From positions 16,436,501 through 16,500,500 of the forward strand of contig NC_086034.1 in NCBI RefSeq assembly GCF_036323735.1: a stretch of 64,000 bases of DNA. The letters run 5' to 3'. The DNA comes from Rattus norvegicus (lineage: Eukaryota > Chordata > Mammalia > Rodentia > Muridae). How positions within the stretch are numbered: the stretch's first letter is position 1; each line of letters opens with the position of its first letter. Made by a program: the position numbers and the translations under genes. The notes beneath the pieces are model-generated. The model was not told where the DNA came from. It saw only the letters and a list, made by a program, of their open reading frames with translations, and made no database searches. Shown here piece by piece: positions 11,539 to 24,753 of the stretch.

Positions 11539-11593
11539 ATAGATATAGATAGATAGATAGATAGATAGAGAGATAGATAGATAGATAGATAGA
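11539..11593. repeat. (GATA)n microsatellite
   Basis: GATA/TAGA units with one GAGAGATA interruption. Confidence 0.95.
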
Positions 11594-12689
11594 CACTTAT
11601 GATTGATCTTTTGTTTCTGAAGGTTGTATACCAAGATATCTCATTGTGGAGACTTTGAATTCTCAACATAAAAGTATAGGTCTTTGCCACCATTAAAGTA
11701 TATGAAATCCTAAGCAACTGTTATTCTGCCATTAGAAAAGAATCACAGATCAGTTAGTTCATCCCAAAGAGCTCAGGACCCATTGTCCTCAGGTAGCCTG
11801 TGCTGGGAATTAACAAGTCCTACAGTAGTTCACAGTGGGGGATGCTTTTTCACACACCATTAGGTAAGCTATTTGTTCTTCTTTGAGAGTTGACATAAAC
11901 ATTAGTGTAGCTATTATCACAGCCCTAAGACACATATGTACATGATTTATCTGCTTTTTATATTTCAAAACTATTACACTCTCTTGACTAATGTGATATT
12001 TGGATGTGTTTTGAATTTTAATCATAGGCATCTGGAGAGCATGCAGATTTAAAGTCTGTGATGCAGAAACTTGAGTCCCTGGGATTTGAAGTAGCAAACA
12101 AAAGCCTAGCTTCTGATGGCTGTGGGAACCCTCTCCCAGGACTCTGTTTTCCATATCTAACAGCACCCAAAGAGAGCCAGGAAAAAATAAACATTTTTCT
12201 ACCATAAACTTCAATTGTCATCTTCAAGTTTATCCCTACCAGCACAACTGAAAAAGCTCTGTCAATAAAGATAGGTGACCAAGGGGCAGAACAAAGTGAG
12301 GGCCATAAAAAGAGATCTTCAAAATGGGACCTTGATTACAAAGTTATTCAAAAACTACCCAATGAGAATCCACCCACTGGCCTTTATCAATATGTGATAT
12401 ATGCAAAGTTTCAGTCAATATTATGAGTCAAATATGAAAAGGAAAGACTACTTATTTGTGAGACAAAGTGGTATTTATTACACAGAGATTACATGTTCTG
12501 GGACACAGTCTTGCTGTCCCTGCTTGGTTACACACAGAACTTCCTGTCATCTCTTATAACCTGTGGTAATCAAATAAACTCAAGCATTCTGCCTGAAGTC
12601 ATAGTCCCTACCCTACACCGATCACCTTAGGAATACATACAGAACACACTGCAGCCTAGATTTTATTTCAGACTTCACATTTTGAAATT

Positions 12690-12835
12690 GATTTTTTTTT
12701 ACTGGACGTTTTATTTATTTACATTTCAAATGTTATCCCCTTTCCTGGTTTCCCCTCAGCAAACCCCCTATCCCATTCTCCTCCCCATGCTTCTATGAGA
12801 GTGCTCTCCCACCCATGCACCCACTCCCAAGGATT
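12690..12835 (-). mobile_element. L1-C, short L1 3'-end fragment
   Basis: A T-run followed by TTTATTTACATTTCAAATGTTATCCCCTTTCC-type sequence (stated here only as a motif type) and a C-rich tract, as in other L1 3'UTRs of the window. Homology fades after about 12835 and no TSD could be fixed. Confidence 0.7.
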
Positions 12836-15292
12836 CTTCTTCTTACATGGATTCCACAGCAGCCTGAACCATCCTTTGTAGTGTAGTTTCTTATTGTCCT
12901 TTCCCGCCAGGACCAGACCATTTCCTTCCCTGCCTTATTCTTACCAGGACTTTCAGTCATCCCTCTGATGACCCCCAAATGCCATCTCTTCTATATCAAA
13001 TGTGGCTATGCTAATAAATAACCAGACATTCACCTTCTCACCAACCCCGACTCAAGCTGGCTCTCACCTTCCTTCTGTACTTGGGTCTTTCCCTCTGTCT
13101 AGCAAATGCCATTCCTAACAGGATGGCTATGCTTCTTTAAGCTACAGCATCAATTCAAACAGTACTTTATTACCAGATAAAGACTTAACCCAAGAATTGC
13201 AGCAAAAAGATGCACACGTAATACCTCACACACAGCTTACATAAAAAAAAAAAAAGCATGAATCCCACATTGGCGAAATTTAATGAGATAATGCATTTCC
13301 CCCATTTAAATACAAGAAACTCCATATCTCTTTAATGCGAGTCTCATTGTTACTACATTATGCTCAAGGTCTAACTGTCAGCTTTTTTTCCCCTCGTGCT
13401 AAACCTAATCAGAATATCACACCTCCCATAGCGATGATGAGGTTGGATTTTCTCCAGATAAAATCATATTCTCAGAAGACAGGAAACGTCTGCCCTGATT
13501 TCCCACAGTCCTCTGGCTGCCTGTTACAGAAGCCAGGTGACTTCCTCTTATGCTCCCACATCATGAAATCCTCATCAGAATATCTAGAATGAAACTTAAC
13601 AGGAAGAATGGGTGGCAAGGCTGGGCAGTGAGGAGTACCGGGCGTCACCACCGCATCTTCATTATGCCGTTGGGCTGTATCAGGAGCTGTGGTTTGAATT
13701 GGTAGCTGCTCCGTCTTCACGTGGAAATACCAACTGTAAACTGGAGACCCAAAACTCAGCGCACACCAGTGTCATTCTCATATTCAGATCAGAACTTTTC
13801 CATTGGGGAATATGGATTTGCTCTTTTCTGCAAGCAGTCATTGACCCATAGAAAATGATAAGTCACCGAGATAAAAAAGTTGAACAGCCTCGTGTTTTAC
13901 CCAAACACAATACATTAGAGGATTATTTTTCCTGTCTCTCTTTAATATAAAATATCCACAGCCTCCCCTCACCTTGGTCTTAATCCCTCATAAACTGAGT
14001 TTGATCTCCTGTCAAACTTTTAAGGGAAACAAAGCCAGAAGTGGTTGCAATAGTCGGGGGGCAGCCTAATAAAGGGAAATGACTATACAAAGAACTATGG
14101 CTATATCCTCTGTATGGGATAAGTTTGTCTGCATCATAAAAACCCCAGGCAAGGGTGCTGTAAGTGAAGACTTCTTTGGTAGAAAATCGATCTTTCCTTA
14201 AGCAGTAAAACTTTCCAAGCTCTTCCGGTAGGCAACTCATTCTTCTGAGCTCTGTTTCCTTGGGAAACTTCCAAGTTTCTCTACCCATTTTTTAAAAGCT
14301 CTAGGCACAGAAAAGCTATCTCACACCACTCCTTCATATATTAACAACTCTAAGAAATCAGGGAATAATCCCACAACAAACATATTTATCACAAAGGCAA
14401 GGGATACAGTTTCAAATAATGATCTTAAATTCTTTGATTCCAAACCAGCACTCTGGAGATGGCCCCGTGTCCTTTTTCTTTACTATTCCTTAACGAGGAT
14501 TTCATTTGAGTCACTTCTGTTGGCCTGCCTATGAGGATGGGATATAGGGCTTGAACCAGGTCTGGCGACTGCCAGAGCAGAATTGAATGTTTTTGGTTGC
14601 TAGGTTACCGGCAAGGCTCTGCAGGTATGAACCGGTCCAGCAGTGAGCTGTTGCTGTCCAGTGCATCGTGAGGACTAGGGAGACTTTTCTCACTATTCCA
14701 ATTCTATGGCAGTTCCTGTCTGCCTGCACCACACACACTATATGGTCCCTAACTAACAGTCTGGGCTGGTGGCTGACAGACGCTTAGTTCCTTGTGTTTT
14801 CAAAGATGTATTCCAGGTGTTGCCTCAGCCTTCATCTGACCTTGAGCACCTGGACCTCTTAGGTGTTCCTGTCTCAAAAATTCTGGGTTTCCCATTGCTC
14901 TCTCAAGACATGAGAAACTGCTCCCCAACCCCCAGGTATAGAAAAGTGGTGGATCTCTGCCTGGGTTCTAAGGACAGATAGCTTCATTGTGTTGATAACA
15001 CTAGCATTCTGGCAGGTGAGTGGATTGCAGGTTTCTGCTGGCTTTATCTGTCTGCAATGTCACCAGGAAAGAGCTAGTAAGAGACAACAGACTTATAACT
15101 GAGGTGTGCAGCATTTCTTAACAGCTACACCACTCAGTATTTGGCTTCAGAATTGATGTTTGTTTCTGCCATGTCCTTTCTGTGAAGTTCTGTAGCGATC
15201 ACCTCCTCCTGGCACATTCTATCCTGAGTAAGAGTAAGAAATCACTTTTTCAGAATCTGTTGTCACTATTTAGGCAAGAGGAAAGATACTTT
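12836..15292. other. Unassigned non-coding DNA
   Basis: No repeat family or exon was recognised. A poly(A) run is present near 13243-13256. Short open frames overlap on opposite strands (13335-13851) without any domain I recognise. Confidence 0.55.
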
Positions 15293-15495
15293 AAGAGAGA
15301 TACTTGGGGCTGGAGAGATGGCTCTGCGGTTAAGAGCACTGACTGCTCTTCCAGAGGTCCTGAGTTCAATTCCCGGCAACCACATGGTGGCTCACAACCT
15401 TCTGTAATGAGATCCAATGCCCTTTTCTGGTGTGTCTGAAGACAGTTACAGTGTACTTATATACAATAAATAACTTTTAAAAAAGAGAGATACTT
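15293..15495 (+). mobile_element. B2 SINE with 13-bp target-site duplications
   Basis: The body at 15306-15480 starts GGGGCTGGAGAGATGGCTC (tRNA-derived, with the Pol III A box) and contains GAGTTCAATTCCCGG (B box) and the B2-specific TTCTGGTGTGTCTGAAGACAG segment, then AATAAATAAC plus an A-tail. Flanking AAGAGAGATACTT at 15293-15305 and 15483-15495 is a perfect TSD, and the left site TTT|AAGAGA fits the L1 endonuclease preference. It looks like one of the younger SINEs here. Confidence 0.95.
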
Positions 15496-16600
15496 TAATG
15501 TGTGTGCTTTTCTATTGTCATCAAACATATGAAAAATGGTCACAAAGAAATAAAAATTTCCATGGAAGGTGGACCAAGAGGGGATAAAGTCTAGATTGTT
15601 TAAAAGAAAAGAATAAATAATTTAAAAAAAAGAAATAACAATTTCCCCTGAAATTATGCTAGGCAAAGGACAAAGCTAAAGTTATAAAATTGTTGCAGAT
15701 GTCCTCACGAGAAATTGGAACCTAGACAATGATGACTCAATGACTGGGGCTACGCCTTGGCCACAAGGGTCACACCTTGGCCATATCTATTTAGTTGAGC
15801 ATTCTTCTCACCTGCTATTTAAATCTAAGCTCCATGTCAGAACTTCATGATAGACTTGGAGTGTGGAGGGTCACTAGACACTTTCATTGACAGGTGATGT
15901 ACATCTGTACAATACACAAGGTATTCTCTGTACACAAGAGTCTAGCACTGGGGACTTGTTTAGTGACCCACTACTCCTAGGAATAGAATTATCTGTCCGG
16001 GCAGGCTGTCTCTTCTTGTATCTTTTCTTTTCTTCAAATGTGTACAAAGCTGTAACTCTCCTTTTGTTTTCCATCCATCTCCCTGTCCCTTTCATTTCTT
16101 CAATCCTCGACTTCTCCATCTCATTCACTGCTGCTTTAAACCTTGCCGCCTTCAGTATTCCCTGTCTCAAAATCAAAAAAAAGAAAAAAAAGAAAAAAAA
16201 AACCTAGAGAAGAGATGAACAAAATATAATGTATAACAAAGTAAAATGCTGCTGCCATCTTTGCTATTTTAAAGACCAAAATACTTACCTAGGTGGCAGT
16301 GTAGACCATTAAGCTTTCTTCAGTATGCCATTTTATGTCAAAACACCTCAAAAATATCTACATATTGGTGAGTATGGGTATACACTTGTGTTTGCTGAAT
16401 TATCCCTAACACAGCTTCAAGTTGAGACTTGTTATTTAGTTTTCAGCTTGGAGCTGTTGACTTGGAGGTCTGCATCCCCATATTTTACCTTTATGACTGA
16501 GAGAAAGGACAGCTACAACATTTCTTTCCACAATTGTTTAATACCTATTCTCCTATTTTTCAGGGTTTCTTGGGTTTGGTTTGAATGATTTGTTGTTATT
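15496..16600. other. Unassigned DNA, A-rich stretch at 16170-16203
   Basis: CCTGTCTCAAAATC followed by interrupted A-runs (16164-16203) resembles a SINE tail, but the body upstream was not recognisable. Confidence 0.4.
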
Positions 16601-16604
16601 TTCT

Positions 16605-16735
16605 TTATTTTTGCTTTGTTCCATTTGAGACAGTGTCATATACGGTATCCCAGTCTGGCCAGAAACTCATGCCAATCCTCCTGATTCAGCCTCCCAGGTA
16701 CTGAGATCACAGCTGTAAGCCAACATGCTAATCAC
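16605..16735 (-). mobile_element. B1-related SINE, diverged
   Basis: The reverse B1 pattern is visible: TTTGAGACAGTGTCATAT..CCAGTCTGGCC..AACTCATGCCAATCCTCCTG..GCCTCCCAGGTACTGAGATCACAG. It derives from 7SL RNA and is strongly diverged. Confidence 0.8.
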
Positions 16736-17018
16736 CCCATTATTTCCTGTGTTGGTGCATAATGATGATGCTGCATCTGCTTCCTACCTGAAAATGATAC
16801 CAGGTATCCCAAGTGTAGACATAGAAAAATATGTATGCTTTCCAAGTATGTGTGTGTACTAATATACCATTGTGCAAGTCACATTTTAAATTAACAATGT
16901 CTGAGGAATGTCTATGGTATTTTCAATTACATAGAATCCTATTTCTGTGAGAAGAAACCTTTTTAATTTCTTGCTGTAACAAAGAATATAATGAACATTG
17001 TTTAAAAACTCTTCCTAG

Positions 17019-17235
17019 GGCAGAGAGATACCCCAAGTATGTTAGGCCATGTGCTGCTTTTGCAGAGGACCAAAATTCAAAGTCATATTAGGCAGCTCAT
17101 AGTGTCTCTAAACTCTAGCCCCAGGGATTTAATACTATCTCCTGGGACTTTTACTGGGAACTGTGCACATAACCCCACAGAAATACACCAGCATGCATGA
17201 AATTAATAACAAAATAAACACTTTGTTTCTAAAAA
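17019..17235 (+). mobile_element. B3-like SINE, diverged
   Basis: GGGCAGAGAGATACC..GCTGCTTTTGCAGAGGACC is a degraded tRNA-derived head. The tail has the B3 features CTCTAGCCCCAGGGATTT and CCAGCATGCATGAAATTAATAACAAAATAAAC. Confidence 0.7.
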
Positions 17236-18061
17236 GTTCTTCATAGTTCTTACTGTGGTAACACTATGTTATGATACAACTCTAAAGATTTAAAATGAAT
17301 GAGGTAACCGGCTGTTTTAACCTACTTAAGAAAATACAGAGGCCTAGTACATTATATTACAGCATAATTATAATTCCTACTTTGTTACATATTTGGAACA
17401 ATAACTGATCTATGTGCTTTTGACTCTACGTAGAATGATAATACTTTTAGATGAGAATAAATTGGGGGGAGATTTTGTCCTAAGGTAAAGGATTATTCCA
17501 AATTGGAAATAGATAGGGGAAATCAAAATGTGTGTTGTAAAGAATTCGTAAGAATAAAGCTTAAGGGAAGATAACGCGGGCGTAAGTCAGTTAACTATAA
17601 TTAAAGCTGATTAAATTCCTAATGCCAAAATGCAATTCTCTGAGACAGAATTGTCTGATTTTTCAGTTTATAACAATGAAGTTTTCTAGAAGATGGATCT
17701 GCTCTAACTGGTTCAAACAACAAGGAGTCTCTGTTTTATATATTTCTGCAGAAGTGTTTTGAGACTTGTTAATTAAATTTTATCCAAATTCTGTTAATAT
17801 TTTTCAAAAAAAATCGCTTGCCAAATAACCACTGCTGTAACAGTAGGAAGAATTATTCCTATTTGGAGCACTCCTTTGAAATTACAATGTTTGAGAGACA
17901 GGAGAGAAATAAAAATCTTTGTTAGAAGGCAAGCATTTTCTTTGAAACAGTCCCCTTTACTCTCCTGCCCTTTCCTCTCTTCTTGTGGTCTCCTTCCTTT
18001 CTTTCCTTTTTTTTTTTCAGGATTGATCTTCCCACTTTAATTACAAGTTTTTGGTACTATT
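17236..18061. other. Unassigned AT-rich DNA
   Basis: No repeat family, RNA gene or exon was recognised. Confidence 0.5.
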
Positions 18062-18690
18062 CATCTTTTTTTATTGGTTATTTATTTACATTTCAAATGT
18101 TCCCTGTTTCCCCTCAAACCCCATATGCCTTCCCCTCCCCCTGCTTCTATGAGGGTGCTCCCCACCCACCCACTCCTGCCTCACTGCCCTTGCATTCGCC
18201 TATGCTGGGACATCTAGCCTCCACAGGACCAAGAGGCTCCCCTCCCACTGATGCCAGATAAGGCCATCCTCTGGTACATATGCAGATGAAGCCATGGGTC
18301 CCTCCATGTGTACTGTTTGGTTCTTGGTTTAGTCCCTGCAAACTTTGGGGGTTCTGGTTAGTCAATATTGTTGCTCTTCCTATGGGGTTGAAAACCCCTT
18401 CAGCTCCTTTAGTCCTTTCCCTAATTCCTCCCTTGGAGTTCCCATGCTTAGTCCGATGGCTGTCTGCAAGCATCCACATCTGTATTTGTCAGGCTCTGGC
18501 AGAGCCTCTCAGGGAACAGCTATGCCAGGCTCCTGTCAGCAAGGACTTCTTGGCATTAGCAATAGTGTCTGGGTTTGGTGTCTGCAGATGGGATGGATTC
18601 CCAGGTGAGGCAGTCTCTGGATGGCCTTTCCTTCAGTCTCTGCTCCACTCTTTGTCCCTGCATTTCCTTCTGACAATTGTGGGTTAATAT
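18062..18690 (-). mobile_element. L1-D, 3'UTR-only L1 fragment
   Basis: T-run, ATTTATTTACATTTCAAATGTT, C-rich tract, then the standard order of L1 3'UTR blocks (GGACCAAGAGGCTCCCCTCC, GGTTCTTGGTTTAGTCCCTG, GCTCTGGCAGAGCCTCTCAG, GGCCTTTCCTTCAGTCTCTG). It is severely 5'-truncated. Plus-strand open frames at 18280-18687 are 3'UTR shadows. Confidence 0.85.
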
Positions 18691-19664
18691 TTTTTTAAAT
18701 GGGAGTCTATTTGTAAAATTTGACCTATTATATAAAATGAATGTGTGTGTGTGTGTTTATAGTCCTCAGTCTTCTAGATTGATGAATAAATAGACCAATG
18801 ACACTAATTGTCAAAATTCTCTAAAGCTTTCAATTTCCTTAGGCTAGGACACTCCCTTAGGTTTTCTAAATCTAAGATCTTTCCCTTTTGAAAAAAATCT
18901 ATTATCTTCTAATCAAAAGAAATATTAATTATCCTATAAAAGTTAAGTAAGACCTTTGTGAGCCATCTCTATAAAGAAAAGCATGTACTATTATTGTAAG
19001 TGAGTTTAAAATGTAGTCATTAAAAATCTACAATTGCTTATACAGTATTTCCACAATGAGTTTCCAAGGGGAAAACAAACCTAGAGAAATAAAAATGCAA
19101 AACAATTAAATTCATTTACTGGGAAAAACATCCCATCAAAGGCATTCCTCAACCTAAGGAGAAAGGTTGAGTCAGGAACTCCTAATCATGCCTAACTCAA
19201 GAGACAAACTCTTGGCTTCATATTTCTCACCTGCCTTCCACCAATTTCTTCTGACAACACATTCTCGAGGACTTCAGGAAAGCTGCATGATAGTCATCTT
19301 TAACTGCAATGACAAAGGGGTACCTCAAGTAACTAAACTCGAACTCCTCTCACATTTGCCACTCTCGTTTCTTTAATGTTTAAGTTGTTTTATATTTAAA
19401 TACTTTGAATTTTTATTTAAATAATGCTTACCTGATTTCAAGGATGACCTATATTTAATCTCCAGATTCCACATAGAGAGCCAGAGTTCCACAAGTGTTC
19501 CTCTGATCTTCATACATAGACTGGTATTCACATGTGTGTGTATGCATGTAAACATATACACATACATATAGGGAAAGAGTGTGAGAGACAGAGAGAGACA
19601 GAGAGAGAATATCTTGGTTTCCATAAGATTAGGATGATGCCTTACGTTTACATTAATCATATTT
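18691..19664. other. Unassigned DNA with short TG and GA simple repeats
   Basis: Includes (TG)n near 18743-18757 and a CA/TA plus GAGA-rich patch at about 19530-19610. Nothing gene-like was recognised. Confidence 0.5.
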
Positions 19665-19674
19665 TGTTATATGT

Positions 19675-20227
19675 TTTCCTAGCTGTTGCAAAACCCAATT
19701 ATCACTACTCAAATTGGCCCAGCGGCAGCTACATATTCCTCCCTATCTGCCCCAATGTCCTAGGTTCCTTAATAAAAGACACACTCACAGCCTTATACTT
19801 TAATATTCCTTAAACAACTCAATGGCTGGGCCACTCCCAAACCTCCCTGTGGCTAACACCTCCTCTCCGATATTCCTGAGTTATTACTTACGAAAATCTA
19901 TATTCCATCATTGTTGCCCTAGATGCAGTCAGGGGCCCCCTGGGGCCACTCTTCCCTGGCTCTCACATACTGGTTGTCTCTCTGTGTCTTTAATTCTCAG
20001 GCATGGCAATTACTCCTTTCCTGGCAGTATGGCCAACTCCCTTCCTCTTGTCCAGGAATCCTAAAAGTCCTGCCTCTGTCTCCCTGCCCAGCCATTGGCC
20101 ACTGGTAACTTTATTTACCAATCAAAACCATCTAGAGACAGGGACCCTCAGCATCTTACTAGCAGACATGCAATTTTGGGGATCCAATTAGCATAATAAA
20201 AGTAGCATTTAGGCCACATCCTCAACA
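19675..20227 (-). mobile_element. Possible ERV LTR (tentative)
   Basis: The right edge reads ACATCCTCAACA, so the minus strand would begin TGTTGAGGATGTGG. Inside are CCCAGCCATTGGCC and TTTATTTACCAATCA-type boxes that I associate with murid ERVK-class LTRs. The left boundary is uncertain and no internal sequence follows. Confidence 0.4.
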
Positions 20228-20404
20228 CCTACCTACCCAAAGCTCCAGCCTCACATAAGCCAGGTTTTCATTTGTAAAAAGGTTCTGTAGACATAGCAGG
20301 GGGGAAATGTGTAATCAGCCTGGTTAGGAATATTAGGATACATGCCGAGGATATTTGGAAAATCAGAATGCCCACTGCTTTCATCTGCTGCCTTTCATTT
20401 AACA

Positions 20405-20597
20405 TCTTTTTAAATTCTTATTTATTTGTTGTTAATGTGGATGTAAGGGGTTGACTATATCACAGTGCGAACGTGGAAGGCCAAGGACAGCTTTCAGGAA
20501 TTGGTTCTTGTTTTCAAACCTGTGGGGTCCGGGGGTTAAACTGAGGTCATCGCGCTTGCTGTTATGCAGTAAATTATCTCACTACACCTTCTAACTT
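20405..20597 (-). mobile_element. tRNA-derived SINE (B3/B4-like), diverged
   Basis: In reverse orientation: AGGCCAAGGACAGCTTTCAGGAATTGGTTC..GGGGGTTAAACTGAGGTCATC..GTTATGCAGTAAATTATCTCACTACACC, matching the reversed head (B and A boxes) of this SINE class. Confidence 0.7.
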
Positions 20598-21109
20598 CAC
20601 CTCTATATACAGTGGTTTTGTTTTCTTAAATTGAAAATAGTTTTTTTTTCCATATACTAAATGCTGACTGTGGTTTCCCCTCCCTTTACCCCTCTCGTTC
20701 CCACCCTTCCTCCTGGATCCATCTGGATCCATATCCTTTCATGTTTCTCAACAGAAAATAAACATGCTATTAAGGAATATAAATTAACAATGTAATAAGA
20801 CAACAAGAGACAAATCAGAATACAATAAAACAAACCGAAGGAAAAAAGCTGCCCCCTTTTTTCCAACATTCTCTGTCTCTTCCCTTTGGGTTCCCTAAGA
20901 GAAGAGATGTGTGCCCTAAGAGGAGGTATTTGGTGGAGACATCCTGTTTAGTGCGAAGCGCTCTAGGTATCTCACCCATTGCGTATTATCTGCTGTGGGT
21001 CCGTGTGCTCATTCTCTTCTGCTGCAGGAGAAAGCTCTTCTGATGACGGTCGAGTAAGGCACTGATCCATGAGAACAGAAGAATGTCATTAGGAGTCAGT
21101 CATTTAATT

Positions 21110-21167
21110 GCTACTTTTTGTTTGTTTGGGTTTTGTTTGTTGTTTGTTTGTTTGTTTGTTTGTTTAG
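21110..21167. repeat. (GTTT)n repeat
   Basis: Eight or more GTTT units, lying in the L1-E 3'UTR. Confidence 0.92.
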
Positions 21168-21684
21168 AAGCATCTTCTTTGGTTTTCCCCTAGGGTCCTG
21201 GTACATCTAACCTAATCAGTGTCAAGTACAAGTTCCATGTTGTAGAGTAGGACTTAAGTCAAATCAGATGTTGGTTGGTTGCTCCCACAAGCTTTGTGTC
21301 ACCGTTGCCCTGGCATAGCTTGTAGACAGCACACCATTGTAGATGATGGTTTCGGGGCTAGGTTGGTGTTTATATTGTACAAAAATGCTAGCACATAGGC
21401 ATGAAAGCCCTATGTAGTTACCAACTAGACTTCTCCACGCTCAATAACTTCCATAGGTGTTGTCTTCAGCAATAGGGCCCAGTTGTCGGTTTGTGGAGAG
21501 CAACCTGTAGCATTGGCTATAACCTGGGTTGTTTAAGGGTTCCATGGCTCCCCTTTAGCCACCAACTCAATTAGACATAACTTAGTCTTATTTTCTTACG
21601 GAAAGCTTCATTTGATGACAAGAGATGTCAAGTTGGGACTCTGTCTCTTCTATTATTTGACAGGTTCATTTAGATCACTGTGGT

Positions 21685-21915
21685 AGTTTGAATAAAAATG
21701 GTCCCCAAAGGGAGTGCCACTATTCTGAGGGATGGCCTTGTTTCAGTAGGTGCTGCCTACCAACCTCAGCTCCTTCACATCCCCATGTTTGTCTGCCCAT
21801 TGGCATATTTTGTACCATGACAATAATTGACTAAAACATTGAATTATAAGCCATCCCAATTCAATGTTTCCCTTTATAAGAGTTGCTGTGGTCCTTGTGT
21901 CTCTTCACAGAAATA
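21685..21915 (+). mobile_element. MaLR LTR (ORR1/MT-type), truncated, inside L1-E
   Basis: Starts TGTGGTAGTTTGAATAAAAATGGTCCCC and continues with GGAGTGCCACTATT, GGCCTTGTTTCAGTAGG, ATTATAAGCCATCCCAATTC and AAGAGTTGCTGTGGTC..CACAG, the standard ORR1/MT LTR order. No internal sequence follows; the region after 21920 is a CA repeat. Confidence 0.75.
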
Positions 21916-21922
21916 AAATGCA

Positions 21923-21961
21923 TACACACACACAAACACACACACACACACATTATATATA
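21923..21961. repeat. (CA)n then (TA)n
   Basis: CA dinucleotides with one AAAC interruption, then ATATAT. Confidence 0.92.
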
Positions 21962-22129
21962 TATGGAAACTTTAACTGTAGTAGGCTTCCATACTACCAC
22001 TCAAATGGCTCTTAGTTTTAGTATTTCCCTCTATTCCATCTCTCCTTCCCTTGTACCCCCTTATCTCCATCTACAATCACTCTCCTCATTAGATCCTTCC
22101 ATTCCCGTCTAGTACCCTAATCCCATCTA

Positions 22130-23476
22130 TCTATAACCATGTATTCTATTTCCCCCAAACATCTAAGTAGAATCTATCTGCCCAACCCATTCCTTACTCT
22201 GCACCTGGTTCTACAAAATGTAGTATGGTTTCCACTGACTAAACAGCTAATATTCACATATAAATTACATGCCATATTTGAGATATGGATTTCCTCACTC
22301 GAGGTATTTTTATATTGCCAATCATATACCTGTGAATTCCACATTTCAATTTATTAATGCCTGAGTAATATTCTATTCTTTAAATGTACCACATTTCCTT
22401 ATCTACTTATGTGTTAACAAAGATCAAGGTTGTTTCCAATTCCTGAGTATATTGAAGAGTGGAAATAAACATGGTTGAGCAAATGTCTCTGGTGTAGGAT
22501 AAGACATCCTTCAGTTATATGGTGAAGACTGGTATTGCTGGATCTTGGAATAGATCTAATTCCAACTTCCTGAAGAATTGCCACACTGATTTCAATAGTG
22601 GCTGAAGAACTTTGCATTCTCAACAGCAATGGATGACTTTTTCCTTTACTCCACATCCTCATCAACACGAGCTGTCTTTTGTTTTATTGAGCTCAGCCAA
22701 TTTCATGAGTATAAGATAAACTGTCAAAGTAATTTTAATTAGCAATTTCCTGATGACTAAGAATGTTGAACAATTATTTTAAGTGTTTTTCAGCCATTTG
22801 AGTTTCCTCTATTACAAAGTGTCTATTTAGATCTGTACCCCAATTCAATAATTTGTTGTTTTGATATCCAAGTTTTGAATTATTCATATATTTTGAATAT
22901 TAGCCTTCTATCAGATGTGTAATTGATAAAAATCTTTTCTCATTCTGTAGGCTTCTTCATTGCCCAAATGATGGTGTCCTTTGCTGTGAAGAAGTTTCTC
23001 AGTTTCATGAGGTTCCAAGCATTAATTGTTGATCTTGGTGCCCGCACTAATGGCATTCTGCTCAGAAAGCCTTCTCTTGTGCCAATGCATTCAAGGATAT
23101 TCCCTACTTTCTCTTCTGTCAAATTTACTGTATCTCATTTTATGTTGAGGTCTTTGTTGGTTTTTCAAGTTGAGTTTAGTACAAGGTGATTCTTCTAAAT
23201 GTCATTTAGTTTTATCAGCAACATTTGTTAAAGATGCTGTCTTTTTCCCCATGTGTATTTCTGGCGGCTTTGTCAAAAAATCAGGTACCTATGGGTATAA
23301 GGATGTATGTATTTTTCTTCAGTTTTATTCCCTTGTTTAACTTGTCTGTTTTCACGCCAACAACATGCTGTTTGAATTACTAATAACTCTGTAGTACTGC
23401 TTGAGGTCAGGATGGTGATATCTCCAACAGTTCTATTATTATTCAAGATTGTTTCAGCTATCCTGGTGTGTGTGTG

Positions 23477-23527
<51 letters not shown>

Positions 23528-24753
23528 ACATGAAGCTAAAATTGTCCTTTCAGGTTCTGTTGGAATTTTAATGAGTATTTCATTGGTTAGAATGGCAGGT
23601 TTTACAAATAATCCTGATCCATTAGCATGAAAGGTCACTCTGTCTTCTGAAATCTTCAATTTCTTTCTTCAATGTCTGAAAGGTTTTATCATGCAAGACT
23701 GTCACTTGCTTGGTTAGAGTTTGTCATTTGCTTGGTTAGAGTTAACACCAAGAGATTTTATATTTATTGAGGCTATTGTAAAGGGTTTCCCTGATTTCTT
23801 TCTCAGTCCATTTGTCTTTTGTATATAAGAGGGCTATTGATTTTGTGTTAATTTTGTATTTATCTACTTTGCTGAAAGTTTTTATTAACTGTAGGGTTTC
23901 CCAATGTAATTTTTTTTAGTTCACTTATATATACTGTCATATCATCTGCAAATAAAGTACTTTGATTTCCTTCTTTCCAATTTTTATCCTCTTGGTCTCC
24001 TTCAGTGGTCTTAGTGCTCTAACTAAGACTTCATGTATTATATTAAATAGATATGAAGAAAGTAGACAACCCTTTGTTCCTGATTTTAACGGAATTGCTT
24101 TAAGTGGTCTTTCCACTTAAATTGATATTGACTGGGAGCTTATTATAACCTGCCTTTACTATGGTGAGTTATGTTCCTTGTATCTCTAATCTGTCCTGGA
24201 GGTTCAGCATGAATAAGTGTTGGATTTTGTCAAAGTTTTTTTCTGCATCTAATAACATGATTATGTGATTATTTTGTCTTCTAATTTGTTTATGTCATAG
24301 ATTACATTTTTGATATATGTATATATGTTGAACCACTCCTCCATCTCTGGTATGAAGCCTACTTAATTGTAATGGATGATTCTTTTTAACATTTTTTTTA
24401 TTCAGTTTGCAAGTATTTTATTGAGAATTTTTACATCTATGTTCATAAGGGAAAGTATTTTTATTTCCTTGTTGGACCTGTACGTGGTTTAGAAATAAGA
24501 GTATGTATGGCCCCATTAAACAAATTGGGAAATATTCTTTCTGATTCTATTTTGTAGTATATTTTGAAGAGTATTAGCATTAGCTTTTCTTCAAAGTCTA
24601 GTAGAAGTCTATGCAAAACCCATCTGGCCCTGTGCTTCTTCATTTTTTTTTCTTAGTAGATTTTTAAGAACTGCTTCTATTCACAGGTCTGTTTAAATTG
24701 CTTATCTGATCTTGATTTAATTTTGGCAAGCGATATGTATTAAGAAAATTATC
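22130..24753 (-). pseudogene. L1-E ORF2 remnant, 3' part
   Basis: Peptide traces on the minus strand identify ORF2. At 22940-23122, EEKVGNILECIGTREGFLS..KLRNFFTAKDT parallels EEKLGKHLEHMGTGKNFLN..KLQSFCKAKDT of L1-K. At 24461-24643, HTLISKPRTGPTRK parallels TLIPKPHKDPTKK, the conserved start of the RT domain. Plus-strand landmarks such as ATCATATCATCTGCAAATA near 23938 match the FADD region. There are stops and frameshifts throughout and a (GT)n expansion at 23466-23525. Confidence 0.85.
23466..23525. repeat. (GT)n microsatellite inside L1-E
   Basis: About 27 GT units with one TTTT interruption. Confidence 0.95.

Larger units (their letters stand above)
9641..12689. other. Unassigned non-coding DNA
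   Basis: No gene or clear interspersed repeat was recognised beyond the microsatellites listed separately and a purine-rich stretch at 10660-10745. Open frames here (for example 11810-12214 minus, 134 codons) match no family I know and have no supporting context. Confidence 0.6.

Noticed and set aside
11810..12214. A 134-codon minus-strand frame
   Set aside because: No recognised domain, a second overlapping frame in the same region, no splice or promoter context; compatible with chance in 64 kb.
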